DNA of 64,000 bases from DAOPXV01 sp964551445 (GCA_964551445.1 CAZKCG010000010.1:1-64000), one strand, 5' to 3'. Counted from the stretch's first letter, positions 41,182 through 50,780 are shown. Numbers and translations are program-made. Notes: generated by a model not told the origin, from the sequence alone.

Positions 41182-44100
41182 TTATTTCTGTAATGTGAAG
41201 ACCGTATATATGCCTTCGGGCGTGAAAGTGAGCGAAGCCGACATAGATCTTAAAAGGCCGAGGAGCACCCGCAAAGTTTTTTCGGCCGCGCTTTTTTGTT
41301 CTTTCGTTACTTCGCGCTTGACGCCGTCGTAACTATAATAACTGGTCCGGCCTTCACGGCCGTTCATGAACGCCTCGGCGTGTATCGGGCACCGGAAAAA
41401 TCCGGCCGGATCAATTGTATATTCCGTGAGGCTCGGGCAGGACGGCGCCGCGGCTTCCTCGATTTTTGAAGCGGATGCGAATGCCGGGAAAATATTTTTC
41501 ACGAATTTCGCCTTGTTCACCGCGGAGAGTTTTGGAAGGCATTTCTCCGCCTGCTCTTTTTCAAAATATTCCGCGGCCGCGGCCGGGATCTTCGAAGCCG
41601 CCGAAAAATTCAGCAACGCTATCGCGTTATGTTCCGCCGGGTGTGATGAAAGCGCGGGTTCAAGCTCTTTTTTCGCCTTTGCGGCTGTTTTTTCATCCGC
41701 CAGGGTATCGATCACGCCGTGCACTGTATCGAGGTTTGGCGAAACGATAAGATATCTGTTTGAAACGGCAAAATACAAAGTGAAAAAAAAGCAAGGTTCC
41801 TTCAATATCACATAATCTTTATATACTGATGCCTTCGTCATGAGATATTCCAGCTCGCGGAAGGCCGATCTGACGTCTTTAAGGGCTTTATTCACATGCG
41901 CGAAAGGGCTGAAGATATCCGTGATCGAATTTTTTTTCCGGCCGGTGTTTTTATCGTGGCCTTCGTTGAAATCCTCATAACGGTTGAAGTAACGCCTGAA
42001 GCTTTTGAAAATATATAAAAGGCAGGTGTCCTTGTTTTTAATATTGTTGACAAGCGCCACCGGCGGCTCGGAGAAGTTATTCGAAAAGATCTCGAACCCG
42101 AAATCGTTTATCAATAAATTAAAATCGGGCCCGACCCATGAAAAGACGTCCATTGGGTATTTCCAGTCCAGGTCTTTTATTATCCATCGCTTATCCCTTA
42201 ACAGATCGGTTCTGAGCTGCTCGTCATCGATATTCGAAAGATCGTCTTTATAACCGTGAAACATCCTCATTTTAAGATTCATCAGAAATACCGTGTCGCC
42301 GCAGATGAGGTCCCGGAAGGACGACGCGAAGGCTTTTCCGCCGGCGAAGCTTCTCAACTGGTTATATGAGCTGTTTTCGATGAGCGGCAGGATGTAGGTC
42401 TTAAAAGTTATTTTCGAGGCGTCGTTTGATATCTCGACCCCGACCGGATCGAAAAATCTAGTGAAATAAGAATTATACCTTGCGGAGAAATTTCTGTATT
42501 CTTTTTCTTCGTATTCGGTAATGAATTTCACGGGAATATCAGAGAGCGGTTTAGGCGTATGGCGGTAGCCGTGGATATCGCAGAAAAATTCGGAACGGGC
42601 TGCGTCGAGTTCGAAATGTCCGCCGGAAGGGCATGCCGGGAGTTCGTAAAGCGCTCCGCTGTTTATCAGTTCGGTTATTTCCGGCGAAACTTTCGGATCA
42701 TTTTTGACGAGCCTGTAAAGATAAAGTGACGATTCCAGTTCGTCCAGGCAGTCAAGGCAATTGACGCGGCGCATCTCGCTGATCTTAAATTCCGGCGCAA
42801 CCATTTTTCTGATGGCCGCTTCGCCGAAATATACGAATCCGAAGGGTTTTTTGTCGGAGTAAAGCGCCCTCATATATCTGAAATCTGATTCTGCGCCGAG
42901 CGAGCCCTTTTTTTCGTTATGGCAGCGTATGATCTTTTTTAGAAAGTTCATGTTATTGGCTACTACGAAACGGTCCCCGATATAACATGAATACGAAGAT
43001 ATTTCAAGGGCACCGCTCACGGTGAATGTGATCTCGGAATCCTGGTATTTTTCAGCGCCTTCGCTGACCTTAAGTTCCGGGGCTTCGGCGAGTATATCTT
43101 TTTTATTTTTATCGCGGGACAGATCAAACGGCATCTTTTGCAGCACGTTGAAAACTACCGCGACGGCGGTGCCTTCGGCGATATACAGATCGTCTAAAAT
43201 TATCGTCATGTCCGAAACCGCGAACCCGTACATGGGCCTTAGAAGCGGATTTACCTTTATAAGAAGCTGGCGTTCGAGTCCGGCCTTTACGTCGCTGAAG
43301 TTTTGAGTCGTCGGAAAGATCGCGCCGATCCTGGCGGCGTATTTTTTCATTTCGTCGAAAAAATCGAGCGCTCCGCCTACGCCTGAAAAATATAAGAAGG
43401 ATGAGTCGCGCGGCGCGAGCAGAGACGACGCGAAAATTTCGATCTCCGCCGTTTTGCGGTTGAGTTCGGCCGTCATTTTTTCGTAGTCGTGCGATTTTAT
43501 GGCCGGCGCGGAAAGGCCCGCGATCTTTATATACTGCGGTTTAGCGTTAGACGAAATGGATTTTTTGGCCGCCGCTATGAAGTCTTTGTGTTCTTTTAAC
43601 TTATAATCGCCGGCGCTTTCAAAACTTAAAATAAGACATTTTTTTTCACCCGGCGTTTCCTCGACTATCAAAGCGTCGGGATACTTTTTTTTGAAGCCGC
43701 GGGCCGAATAATTTGCGGGATTATTTTCGCACGCTTTGGATGAATCCGGCGCCATTTCGGCTAACTTTTCCATGTATCTTTTGACCGAAGGGCTTTGAAC
43801 GTTAAGAACATCCGGACCGAAAACGCTTATTTCACTTATTTTTTCTCCGCCCCAGAAAGCCGAATCGACGAACAATTGATCTTTCTCGTTATAATAGAAA
43901 ACCTTGTCATGGACAAATAAGGCTTTTTTATCGCCGGCGCAGTATTCTTTGATGTATTCAAGGTTTTTAGAGATGTTCTTCATCGATTCAAGCTGTATGG
44001 ATTCCATGACCGCCATGGATCCGGAAAAAAGCGCGAACGTATAATTGAAGTTCGCCCCGAACCTCATTCTGTTGAGCGCGGCCGTGAAATTGTCGAAATA

Positions 44101-44781
44101 CTGAGGAGTTTCAAATTTAGCGTTATAAAGTTTCGAGATATAGAACGCGTATTTGACGATGAGATAATTAGCCGCCGAATTTTCGTTCATATCGATGTTT
44201 GATAGAATGAAGTTTGAGACCGTGTTGAAATAAGCCCGCCGCAGTTCGTGAAAATCGTCTCCGGCGCAAGGGGCGTTCAACGGTGAAAGTTCGAACGCCG
44301 ATACCGCGCAGGCCGCTTCTTCCGGCGATCCGTCCGGCCTTTTTTTATAGACCGATACTTCGGCCGTTAATTTTTCAGGTCCGGCGTTTTTTAAGATGCC
44401 GGCGAACCTGAATTTTTTAGACTTTTCTGAAATTTTAACGTCTTTGCGGTAAGGCGGTGATATTGATAAATTAAGCGTTTCGGAGCTGATCGTGAGCGAA
44501 AAGAAAACGTTGTCGGGGATCTTACGGTCATACATTTCAAAAATAAAAGTTTCTCTGAATGATATATCGACAACGAAGGCGCATTCGTTCGTCGCCGAAC
44601 CGGCAGGGTTCAAATAAGCCTGTTTAAGCTCTATATAAATTTTATCATCCATTTTTTCCGGTGAAATTGAACCGTCATTGTTTAATTTCGGTTTCTGCGC
44701 GAACGCCGGAGCCGGAAACGCCAGGATGATAATTAAGAATAAGGCGATAAAAGAAACAAGAGAAACTTTATTCAGCTGCAT
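41182..44781 (-). CDS. Large secreted protein with two Cys/His knuckles, function unknown
   Basis: This 1199-residue protein starts with a signal peptide (VSLVSFIALFLIIILAFPA, cleavage near AFA-Q at 29). It is likely periplasmic or on the surface. Most of the body is unrecognisable. Two segments look like small metal or disulfide knuckles: one near residues 730-752 (CPSGGHFELD ... CDIHGY) and one near residues 1126-1147 (CPSLTEYTID ... CPIHAE). Each has C-P-x(n)-C-x-x-H spacing. There is also a CLDCLDELESSL segment near residue 690. GAGGTGG lies before the ATG. Its end overlaps nothing, but its start overlaps the end of the Ntn-hydrolase gene by 14 bases. Confidence 0.7.
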   Translation of the reverse strand: MQLNKVSLVSFIALFLIIILAFPAPAFAQKPKLNNDGSISPEKMDDKIYIELKQAYLNPAGSATNECAFVVDISFRETFIFEMYDRKIPDNVFFSLTISSETLNLSISPPYRKDVKISEKSKKFRFAGILKNAGPEKLTAEVSVYKKRPDGSPEEAACAVSAFELSPLNAPCAGDDFHELRRAYFNTVSNFILSNIDMNENSAANYLIVKYAFYISKLYNAKFETPQYFDNFTAALNRMRFGANFNYTFALFSGSMAVMESIQLESMKNISKNLEYIKEYCAGDKKALFVHDKVFYYNEKDQLFVDSAFWGGEKISEISVFGPDVLNVQSPSVKRYMEKLAEMAPDSSKACENNPANYSARGFKKKYPDALIVEETPGEKKCLILSFESAGDYKLKEHKDFIAAAKKSISSNAKPQYIKIAGLSAPAIKSHDYEKMTAELNRKTAEIEIFASSLLAPRDSSFLYFSGVGGALDFFDEMKKYAARIGAIFPTTQNFSDVKAGLERQLLIKVNPLLRPMYGFAVSDMTIILDDLYIAEGTAVAVVFNVLQKMPFDLSRDKNKKDILAEAPELKVSEGAEKYQDSEITFTVSGALEISSYSCYIGDRFVVANNMNFLKKIIRCHNEKKGSLGAESDFRYMRALYSDKKPFGFVYFGEAAIRKMVAPEFKISEMRRVNCLDCLDELESSLYLYRLVKNDPKVSPEITELINSGALYELPACPSGGHFELDAARSEFFCDIHGYRHTPKPLSDIPVKFITEYEEKEYRNFSARYNSYFTRFFDPVGVEISNDASKITFKTYILPLIENSSYNQLRSFAGGKAFASSFRDLICGDTVFLMNLKMRMFHGYKDDLSNIDDEQLRTDLLRDKRWIIKDLDWKYPMDVFSWVGPDFNLLINDFGFEIFSNNFSEPPVALVNNIKNKDTCLLYIFKSFRRYFNRYEDFNEGHDKNTGRKKNSITDIFSPFAHVNKALKDVRSAFRELEYLMTKASVYKDYVILKEPCFFFTLYFAVSNRYLIVSPNLDTVHGVIDTLADEKTAAKAKKELEPALSSHPAEHNAIALLNFSAASKIPAAAAEYFEKEQAEKCLPKLSAVNKAKFVKNIFPAFASASKIEEAAAPSCPSLTEYTIDPAGFFRCPIHAEAFMNGREGRTSYYSYDGVKREVTKEQKSAAEKTLRVLLGLLRSMSASLTFTPEGIYTVFTLQK

Positions 44782-45841
44782 GATCCACCTCTTTAGTTTT
44801 TGTAAGCGGGTTTGTGTAAAAGAAAGGATTTATAAAATGATACCACGAGTCGCGTTTTATCTCGGCTATCGCGTTTAGCGTTCCATCGTTTAAAAATCCC
44901 ATATCAAGCGGCGCGGTTTTTAATCCGCCGTTCTCGATGGTGAATTTTCTCCAGTTCGCCGTGCACGGCTGGCCGAGAGCCAGGTAGGCGCAAGGCATTT
45001 CGCCTGGTTTAGACACGAAGACCATTGATGATATAGTGCCGCCGTCGAATTTTTTCGCGTCGTATCTCATATCGGGATGGCGGCAGATCGTAAGATCCGA
45101 AGGGACTCCCGCGGGACCGTGATCCATTGAAAATGTCATGAAATCAGCGATGTTAAAGGTCCTGGCCCCTCCGGCTGCGAGTTTCATCGCGCGAGCGAGT
45201 CTTTGCAAAGTGCTTCCGGGAACGGGAAGGTTCTGATATTTTTTCATGGAATCGAAGTAATAATGGTTCGTCTGGCATACCGCTCCATTGAAAACGATCC
45301 TGTAATCGTAATGGTCGCGATCGACCACTTCGACAAGGCAGAGCTTTTTCGCGTCGGCGACGATATAATTCATCGACCCGCGCAGCTTTTTTCCGCGCAG
45401 TATCTTTTCTATGAATTCATCCACCGTCGCTATGTTCTTTAAAATGGCTCCCGGGTGAAGGACTACGAATTTCCCGTCTTTGAAATCGAAATTTATTTTT
45501 CGCGGCGCCGAAGACGAAACGCAGATCAATCCTTTTTCGTTTATTCCCATGGTGTAGGCATAACGGTCTTCCGGCGATCTTGAAATGTTTTTGATGCCGA
45601 AGAAAGCGTAACCGGATTCAGGCTTTTCAAAAGAAAAAGACTGGATGAAGCGGGTGTTTCTGTCGCGGTTCTTTAAAACCATCGCGCCTCCGCCAGCGGC
45701 GGAATATCCGGCTGCGCCCATAAGAGTGCATTCCTCGCCGTCGTCCCCGCGTGATCCGCCAGCCGCGCAAACGGCAAACGCCGCAAACTGGATGAAGACA
45801 GCCGCAAACATAAATATTTTCAACACCGATATTTTACGCAT
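44768..45841 (-). CDS. Secreted Ntn hydrolase of the C45/acyltransferase-like type
   Basis: I choose the ATG at 45839-45841 because it starts a standard signal peptide (MRKISVLKIFM ... AVCAAGG) and has GGGA about 9 bases upstream. An ATG 11 codons earlier (45872-45874) has no ribosome-binding site. The predicted mature protein soon reaches Glu-Glu-Cys-Thr-Leu-Met, where the Cys would be the N-terminal nucleophile after processing, then VLKNRDRN with the family's N-R-D. A later segment resembles Ntn C-terminal strands (YIVADAKKLCLVEV). Such enzymes cleave linear amide bonds, for example penicillin V acylase or isopenicillin acyltransferase-like activities. Substrate unknown. It lies in an operon of secreted proteins. 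Confidence 0.7.
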   Translation of the reverse strand: MRKISVLKIFMFAAVFIQFAAFAVCAAGGSRGDDGEECTLMGAAGYSAAGGGAMVLKNRDRNTRFIQSFSFEKPESGYAFFGIKNISRSPEDRYAYTMGINEKGLICVSSSAPRKINFDFKDGKFVVLHPGAILKNIATVDEFIEKILRGKKLRGSMNYIVADAKKLCLVEVVDRDHYDYRIVFNGAVCQTNHYYFDSMKKYQNLPVPGSTLQRLARAMKLAAGGARTFNIADFMTFSMDHGPAGVPSDLTICRHPDMRYDAKKFDGGTISSMVFVSKPGEMPCAYLALGQPCTANWRKFTIENGGLKTAPLDMGFLNDGTLNAIAEIKRDSWYHFINPFFYTNPLTKTKEVDHAAE

Positions 45842-45884
45842 TGATATTTTTCCCAATTCGAACACCGCTTTCATTTATTATTTT

Positions 45885-47663
45885 TTATTCAGGGAGCCGG
45901 CCGAAGGCCATGAGTATGAGATAACTTACGGATAGAAAGGCTATTGACATGATCTGGGAGACCACGAGCATATGCACGTCAAAGTAGTATTTTAAAGCCC
46001 AGAACATATCGGGAAGCATATAGCTTAAGCTTGCGCCGTATAGCGCGATGTAAGCAAAGCATTGCGCCGTTATGGTCAGTATGAGATAGAGATTGAACTT
46101 TAAGAATACCGGGATGAAAATGTGATTGATCCAGGTCGAGAGGCTTTTATTGTATAAAAAGTAATTCAGCAAAAGCGGAATGGTCGAGAGCATATAGGCC
46201 GAGCATATCTCGATGCTGCGGTTCTTTATAAAAGGCGCCGTTCCTTCGATGAAATTAAAATCGGAAAGGGAAAAGTTATAGCCGTTGTAAAAATACATCC
46301 AGTAATAGATGCAGTAAAAAACTATTATTTGAGTGGCTGCGGCAAAAAGCTTGAAAGGATGGCGGTATTTGCGTATCAGGAATATGAAGAAGCCAAATAG
46401 CGCTATCGCGAGGTAAATGGAGCGGTACAGCCTGTCGCCGGATCTGGCGTCAGATCTCATGGCGGCAAATTCCATATCGATCCTTTTTTCGTGTATCTCG
46501 AGCGCCGCGGTTTTCTGGCGAAAGTTGTCCGGCTGTGTATTTTTATTTATTTCATCTATGACCGCGCCTGAGTTGAATATCTTTTTGTCTGAAAAGCCGA
46601 GCGCTTTGCCGTACCGGGAATAAAATTCAGATTTTTGTCTGATCACCGCTTCGGCTTTAGCGCATTTCAAATATTCGCTTATGGAGAAGGCCTGGCCGAG
46701 AAAAGAACCTTCGTTTAAAAAAGCCGGCGGCAGCCCGAGAATTCCGGAGGCCGTGGGGCAGATATCAACGTGTTTTACGCTTACATTTAAAAGCGAGTCG
46801 TTTTTTATGTCCGGTCCAAGTATCATAAAGGGCGTTTCGACTGCTTCCGGCTCCGGTCCGCCGAATCCGCCGTTCGGAATATGGCCGTGCGAAGATGCGA
46901 CCATGAGATAATTGTTATTTATCATGAGGGTTTTAACGAGTTTGGAAATTACCGCGTCAAGTTTTTCGAGATGTATGGAGTATTCGCGGCTTTTACGACC
47001 GAAAAGCCTTGCCGTTATTGAGAGGCCGGGAAGGTTTATAACTGAAAAATTAGGCCTGTCGGAAGCTATGAATCCAAGCGCGGAAGAAGCGATCTCGGCG
47101 TCGATCTCAGGCAGGTTGGAGTTATTGGTCGCGATATCGTGAAAGAACGAATTCGTCGAGTAGCCGCCGAAAAGTCTTTCTAGTTCGCGGGAACCAAAGA
47201 GAGCGGTTTTCAGGTTGCTTTTTTTACAGAGCGAAAAAAGGTTTTCGCATAGCTTGAAAGGTTTTTTTTCAGCAGGCACCGGGTCCAGTATTGAATGGTT
47301 CTCGGCGCTTGCGCCCGTCAAAATGGTTGCTTTGGATGACGTGCCGAAAGAAGGTTCGTAAATTTTCACGGCGCATGCCGCCCCGTGGCCCTTTAATGAG
47401 GAAAACGCTGAAATGCGCGAAGAATCTGCCGCGCAAAGCCCGTCTATAATTATAATAGTAAGGTTATCGGATAACCTGGAAGAATATAACTTTGGGAAAT
47501 CGCTTTCCGAGTTATAAAATCCGGAGATAAGCCTGTTATGATAATTTAGAAAAGAACTTTTTCCGATGCCGGTCAAAATCAAAAAGATACCGGTTACCAT
47601 AACAGATATTATCAAAAATATATATAAATCTTTTTCATTCTTGGACGTAAAAAATTTAAACAT
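45885..47663 (-). CDS. Membrane-bound phosphoesterase of the alkaline phosphatase superfamily
   Basis: From the ATG at 47661-47663 this protein has 592 residues: one N-terminal membrane helix (about 15-35), an extracytoplasmic alkaline-phosphatase/nucleotide-pyrophosphatase domain (about 60-330; IIIIDGL, then PSFGTSSKATILTGA with the nucleophile region, then SSHGHIPNGG with metal-type Asp/His neighbours), and about six C-terminal membrane helices. The layout resembles lipid headgroup phosphoethanolamine transferases and PIG-N-like enzymes. The longest frame begins 10 codons earlier (47693), but a strong promoter overlaps that start (see 47677-47706). It leads the five-gene operon. Substrate unknown. 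Confidence 0.75.
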   Translation of the reverse strand: MFKFFTSKNEKDLYIFLIISVMVTGIFLILTGIGKSSFLNYHNRLISGFYNSESDFPKLYSSRLSDNLTIIIIDGLCAADSSRISAFSSLKGHGAACAVKIYEPSFGTSSKATILTGASAENHSILDPVPAEKKPFKLCENLFSLCKKSNLKTALFGSRELERLFGGYSTNSFFHDIATNNSNLPEIDAEIASSALGFIASDRPNFSVINLPGLSITARLFGRKSREYSIHLEKLDAVISKLVKTLMINNNYLMVASSHGHIPNGGFGGPEPEAVETPFMILGPDIKNDSLLNVSVKHVDICPTASGILGLPPAFLNEGSFLGQAFSISEYLKCAKAEAVIRQKSEFYSRYGKALGFSDKKIFNSGAVIDEINKNTQPDNFRQKTAALEIHEKRIDMEFAAMRSDARSGDRLYRSIYLAIALFGFFIFLIRKYRHPFKLFAAATQIIVFYCIYYWMYFYNGYNFSLSDFNFIEGTAPFIKNRSIEICSAYMLSTIPLLLNYFLYNKSLSTWINHIFIPVFLKFNLYLILTITAQCFAYIALYGASLSYMLPDMFWALKYYFDVHMLVVSQIMSIAFLSVSYLILMAFGRLPE

Positions 47664-47676
47664 TTGGTAAATAGTC

Positions 47677-47706
47677 ATTTTATCACATAGCATTTTGTAT
47701 TGTCAA
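47677..47706 (-). promoter_or_regulatory. Predicted promoter of the phosphoesterase operon
   Basis: Minus strand TTGACA (47701-47706), 18-base spacer, TAAAAT (47677-47682). Transcription would begin near 47670, only about 7 bases before the chosen ATG, so the mRNA would be nearly leaderless. Confidence 0.65.
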
Positions 47707-47797
47707 GGACGCGAACTTAATTTTGGCGTTAAATTAAATTTATTTTGTGACGATAAATATTTCATACGAAAAAAAATAACTATGAGGTGAAATAAAA

Positions 47798-48025
47798 ATG
47801 GTATTACCGACAAAAAAATCAGATCATTATTTCAACGTAAGCGGTACCGAGGAATTTCAGGGAAGGCTTAAATCGTGGATCCGTGAGCATTATTCAACGG
47901 TTCTTGGAAAAGAGATCCATCTTCTCGACCAGCCCAACGGCATAGACCTTATCGATCACAAGCTCAAAAGGATAATGGCCAGCCGCGGAATGATCGGAAC
48001 CAACGCCGAGGCAGCCGTAGCATAA
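47798..48025 (+). CDS. Small conserved-looking protein of unknown function
   Basis: This 75-residue protein has GAGGTG 8 bases before its ATG and is followed by a strong terminator 45 bases after its stop, so it is very probably a real single-gene unit. It is polar, mostly helical, with a central SWIREHYSTVLGKEI and the tail MASRGMIGTNAEAAVA. It has no signal peptide, membrane segment or Cys pair. I do not recognise the family. The upstream DNA is AT-rich, but I could not choose a promoter. Confidence 0.75.
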   Translation: MVLPTKKSDHYFNVSGTEEFQGRLKSWIREHYSTVLGKEIHLLDQPNGIDLIDHKLKRIMASRGMIGTNAEAAVA

Positions 48026-48070
48026 TTTGCCGCCAAACGGAAAGAATTTGAATAAGTTAAAAACTTTAGC

Positions 48071-48105
48071 AAAAAAAGAAGGCTGAAAAATAGCCTTCTT
48101 TTTTT
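48071..48105 (+). terminator. Strong Rho-independent terminator
   Basis: A perfect 14-base stem (48071-48084 with 48092-48105, core AGAAGGCT) with a 7-base loop ends in seven T. It ends the small gene at 47798-48025 and isolates it from the next promoter, which starts two bases later. Confidence 0.95.
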
Positions 48106-48106
48106 G

Positions 48107-48135
48107 TTGACATAAAGGCTTAATTTTAATAAAAT
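48107..48135 (+). promoter_or_regulatory. Predicted promoter of the M16 peptidase gene
   Basis: TTGACA (48107-48112), exact 17-base spacer, TAAAAT (48130-48135). The expected start of transcription is 48141-48143, and the ATG is at 48145, so the mRNA is likely leaderless. No ribosome-binding site is present before this ATG. Confidence 0.8.
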
Positions 48136-48144
48136 ATCCTTCCT

Positions 48145-50778
48145 ATGATAAAAGACCCTTCAACGATAAAATACCCGGTTATAAAACCATCCTGTCATAA
48201 ACTCGATAACGGACTGCCGGTTTGCGCGGTCCATGATTTTCAAAATCCCGGCCCTCTAGTTTCCGCTATATTTCTTATAAAATGCGGATTGTATTCCGAA
48301 CGGCCCGGTATCGCCGGGATCACTCACGCCCTCGAGCACATGCTTTTTAAGGGCACCGCCAATTTCAATAATTTCGAGATAACTTCAGCCGTAAATTCCA
48401 TCGGCGGAACGATAGACGCCTTCACGAGCGCCGATTCGCTATGTCTTGAACTTACGGCGCCGCCTGAAGATTTCGGCCGAGCTCTCGAGGTCTTATCGGA
48501 TCTTGTCATTCGCCCGACCTTTCCCGATTCCGAGATCGGCCTTGAAAAAAAGGTCATACTCGACGAGATATTATTTTACGAGGACGACCCCGAAGATCTT
48601 TTAATGCTGAAACTTGAAAACAAATGTTTTTCCGGGACCTGTTATCAAAATCAGATACTCGGCACTCGAAAAAGCGTAAGCGCCCTCCGCCGTGATGATT
48701 TCGTCAAATATCACGCCGATTATTTCGTTCCGGGAAATTGTTCCCTGACGATCGTCGGCGATTTCGATCTTGACAAGATGCTCGCCGAGACCGCCCGTTA
48801 TTTTGGTAAAAAAGTATGGAAACCGGCGCCTTCCGGTCCTAAAAACTTCGACTTTTTAAATATCGCTGATCGTAAAAGCCGCACTATTATTAGAAAAGAC
48901 AATAAATTTTCCCAGGATTACACCGGTTTTTCCTTTCTGATACCGGCTTCCATAGACGGGATCAACGCGTCCTCCATGTTTCTGCCATATATTTTTTCAA
49001 CGCTGAAATCGTCGCCTTTGCCTTATTTTCTGCGTGAAAAAACCCAGGCCGCGAATTCTTTAAGCGCCGATCTCATTTTTAAATTCGGCGCCTGGATGTT
49101 CGCCATCGTCGCGTCCGGCGGTTCGAGGCGTTTGGAATTCGTGAGTTCCGCCATATCCGATTTTATAAAAAACGCGGCCGATCTCATGACGCCGGACATT
49201 TTTGAAAGCATGAAAAAGATAGTGCTGCTGGAATACTTTCAGGAAATAGAAACGGCCCGTTCGTATTGCAACGAACTCGCGACATTCGATCATGTTCTCG
49301 GCGAAGGTTCTCACGGCCTGTCCATAAAGAATATTCTCGAATTAGAATATAGCGGATTCATTGAATATCTTGAAAAGACGGTCTGTAAAAGTTTTCTGCA
49401 CCGCGTCGAGCTGGTTTCTTCCCCGAAAAAAGAAAATAAAAAGCGCCGCCCTCCGGTTTCTCTTTTAGACGAAGCGGTCTTTAAAAATATTTCCGGACTC
49501 GATCTCGCCCCCGTTAAATATTCACGGTTCCCTTATCTCAATCACGCGGACCTTAAAAAACCGGCGGTCAAAAGCGCCGATATTTCTAAAAATATCAGGC
49601 TCGCATCCGTCATAGACGGTTCGCTTGGATATTCTTCGCTCAATATATATATTCAGGGCGGGGCCATATCTTCGATGGTTCCTGGCGACGCGTATGTTTT
49701 TTCGGAACTTTTCGGCCGCCGCACCCGCTCCATCGGAATGTTTCAGAACTATCGCCTGTCTGATGGAATGGGTCTTCTCGTCGATTGTAACTCATTCCTC
49801 GACTATATCCAGATCGACGCCATATGCCCCGGAGTATGGGACCACGACACTATCGGCCATGTGCGCCGGCTTCTTTCGGATTTCGATTTTTCCGGCGTCA
49901 TGCTCGGGAACGCCCGCCGCTCGGTTAAAAGAATGGTGCGTTCGACCGAGGACGACGTCTTTGAATTTTCATTCTGGAATTTCGTGAAGGCGCTTTTCAA
50001 AGGCCATCCCTATTCAAAAGTGATATTCGGCAACGAAAAAGCGGTCTCGAAAATAACCGCCGGCGATATCGGGAATTACTACGGCGCGCTGAAAACGGCT
50101 TCGGATATAAGCGTTTCCTACGCGTCGTCTCAGGACGCCACGCCTTTGATGAGCGAAGTTGTTGAAGGTTTTTTCAAGCCCCGCGCCGCCGGAAAAAAAC
50201 ATCCGGCCAAAGAATTCAAACTTATCCATGTCCCCGAACTGACCGTGCCTTCAAAGCAGTCGCAATGTTCGCTGATGATAGGCGGCGTGGGACCGGAGGC
50301 TTTTTCAAAAGAGGCCATGCCGTTTCTTATAGCCAATTATATTCTGTCGGATTATTCGGGTAAGCGGCTCTGGAGCCTGCGCGAAAATTTCGGCCTGTGT
50401 TATAACATATTTTCTGAATATATACCTCTTGCGCTTAACGGCATTTTCTTCTGCTGCGTCAACACGGAAACGGCCAAACTCGACGCCGTGATCGAAAAAG
50501 TTTCGGAGGAGCTGGACCGCTTCGTCACGCACGGCCCCACGAAAAAAGAGATCGAGGAAGCCCGCGGGCAGATAATGAAAAAGATAGAAACATCGATGAA
50601 ATCAAGTTTTCAGCTGGCCCGCGGCGCCGGACAGGCCATTTATTACCGCAAGGAACTTTCGGAATTCCTCGATTATAAAAAACGGATATCCGAGGTCACT
50701 GCCGCCGACATCAACGCCGTCATTAAAAAATATATGCGCGTGAAAGATCTCATGGTGCTCAAGGTAATGCCGAGATAA
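48145..50778 (+). CDS. Fused two-halves M16 family metallopeptidase
   Basis: This 877-residue protein is the length of two M16 halves. The N-terminal half has the inverted zinc motif His61-Ala-Leu-Glu64-His65 (HALEHMLFKGT) and the distal ligand Glu141 (VILDEILFYE), with exactly the usual spacing of 76 residues. The C-terminal half (about 470-877) has the R-S-x-F-type noncatalytic pattern (SLRENFGLCYNIFSEY; EEARGQIMKKIE) and no zinc motif. It has no signal peptide, so it is cytoplasmic. M16 peptidases degrade short peptides. It is convergent with the ABC-F gene, with only two bases between stops. The start is supported by the promoter position, not by a ribosome-binding site. Confidence 0.92.
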   Translation: MIKDPSTIKYPVIKPSCHKLDNGLPVCAVHDFQNPGPLVSAIFLIKCGLYSERPGIAGITHALEHMLFKGTANFNNFEITSAVNSIGGTIDAFTSADSLCLELTAPPEDFGRALEVLSDLVIRPTFPDSEIGLEKKVILDEILFYEDDPEDLLMLKLENKCFSGTCYQNQILGTRKSVSALRRDDFVKYHADYFVPGNCSLTIVGDFDLDKMLAETARYFGKKVWKPAPSGPKNFDFLNIADRKSRTIIRKDNKFSQDYTGFSFLIPASIDGINASSMFLPYIFSTLKSSPLPYFLREKTQAANSLSADLIFKFGAWMFAIVASGGSRRLEFVSSAISDFIKNAADLMTPDIFESMKKIVLLEYFQEIETARSYCNELATFDHVLGEGSHGLSIKNILELEYSGFIEYLEKTVCKSFLHRVELVSSPKKENKKRRPPVSLLDEAVFKNISGLDLAPVKYSRFPYLNHADLKKPAVKSADISKNIRLASVIDGSLGYSSLNIYIQGGAISSMVPGDAYVFSELFGRRTRSIGMFQNYRLSDGMGLLVDCNSFLDYIQIDAICPGVWDHDTIGHVRRLLSDFDFSGVMLGNARRSVKRMVRSTEDDVFEFSFWNFVKALFKGHPYSKVIFGNEKAVSKITAGDIGNYYGALKTASDISVSYASSQDATPLMSEVVEGFFKPRAAGKKHPAKEFKLIHVPELTVPSKQSQCSLMIGGVGPEAFSKEAMPFLIANYILSDYSGKRLWSLRENFGLCYNIFSEYIPLALNGIFFCCVNTETAKLDAVIEKVSEELDRFVTHGPTKKEIEEARGQIMKKIETSMKSSFQLARGAGQAIYYRKELSEFLDYKKRISEVTAADINAVIKKYMRVKDLMVLKVMPR

Positions 50779-50780
50779 GT

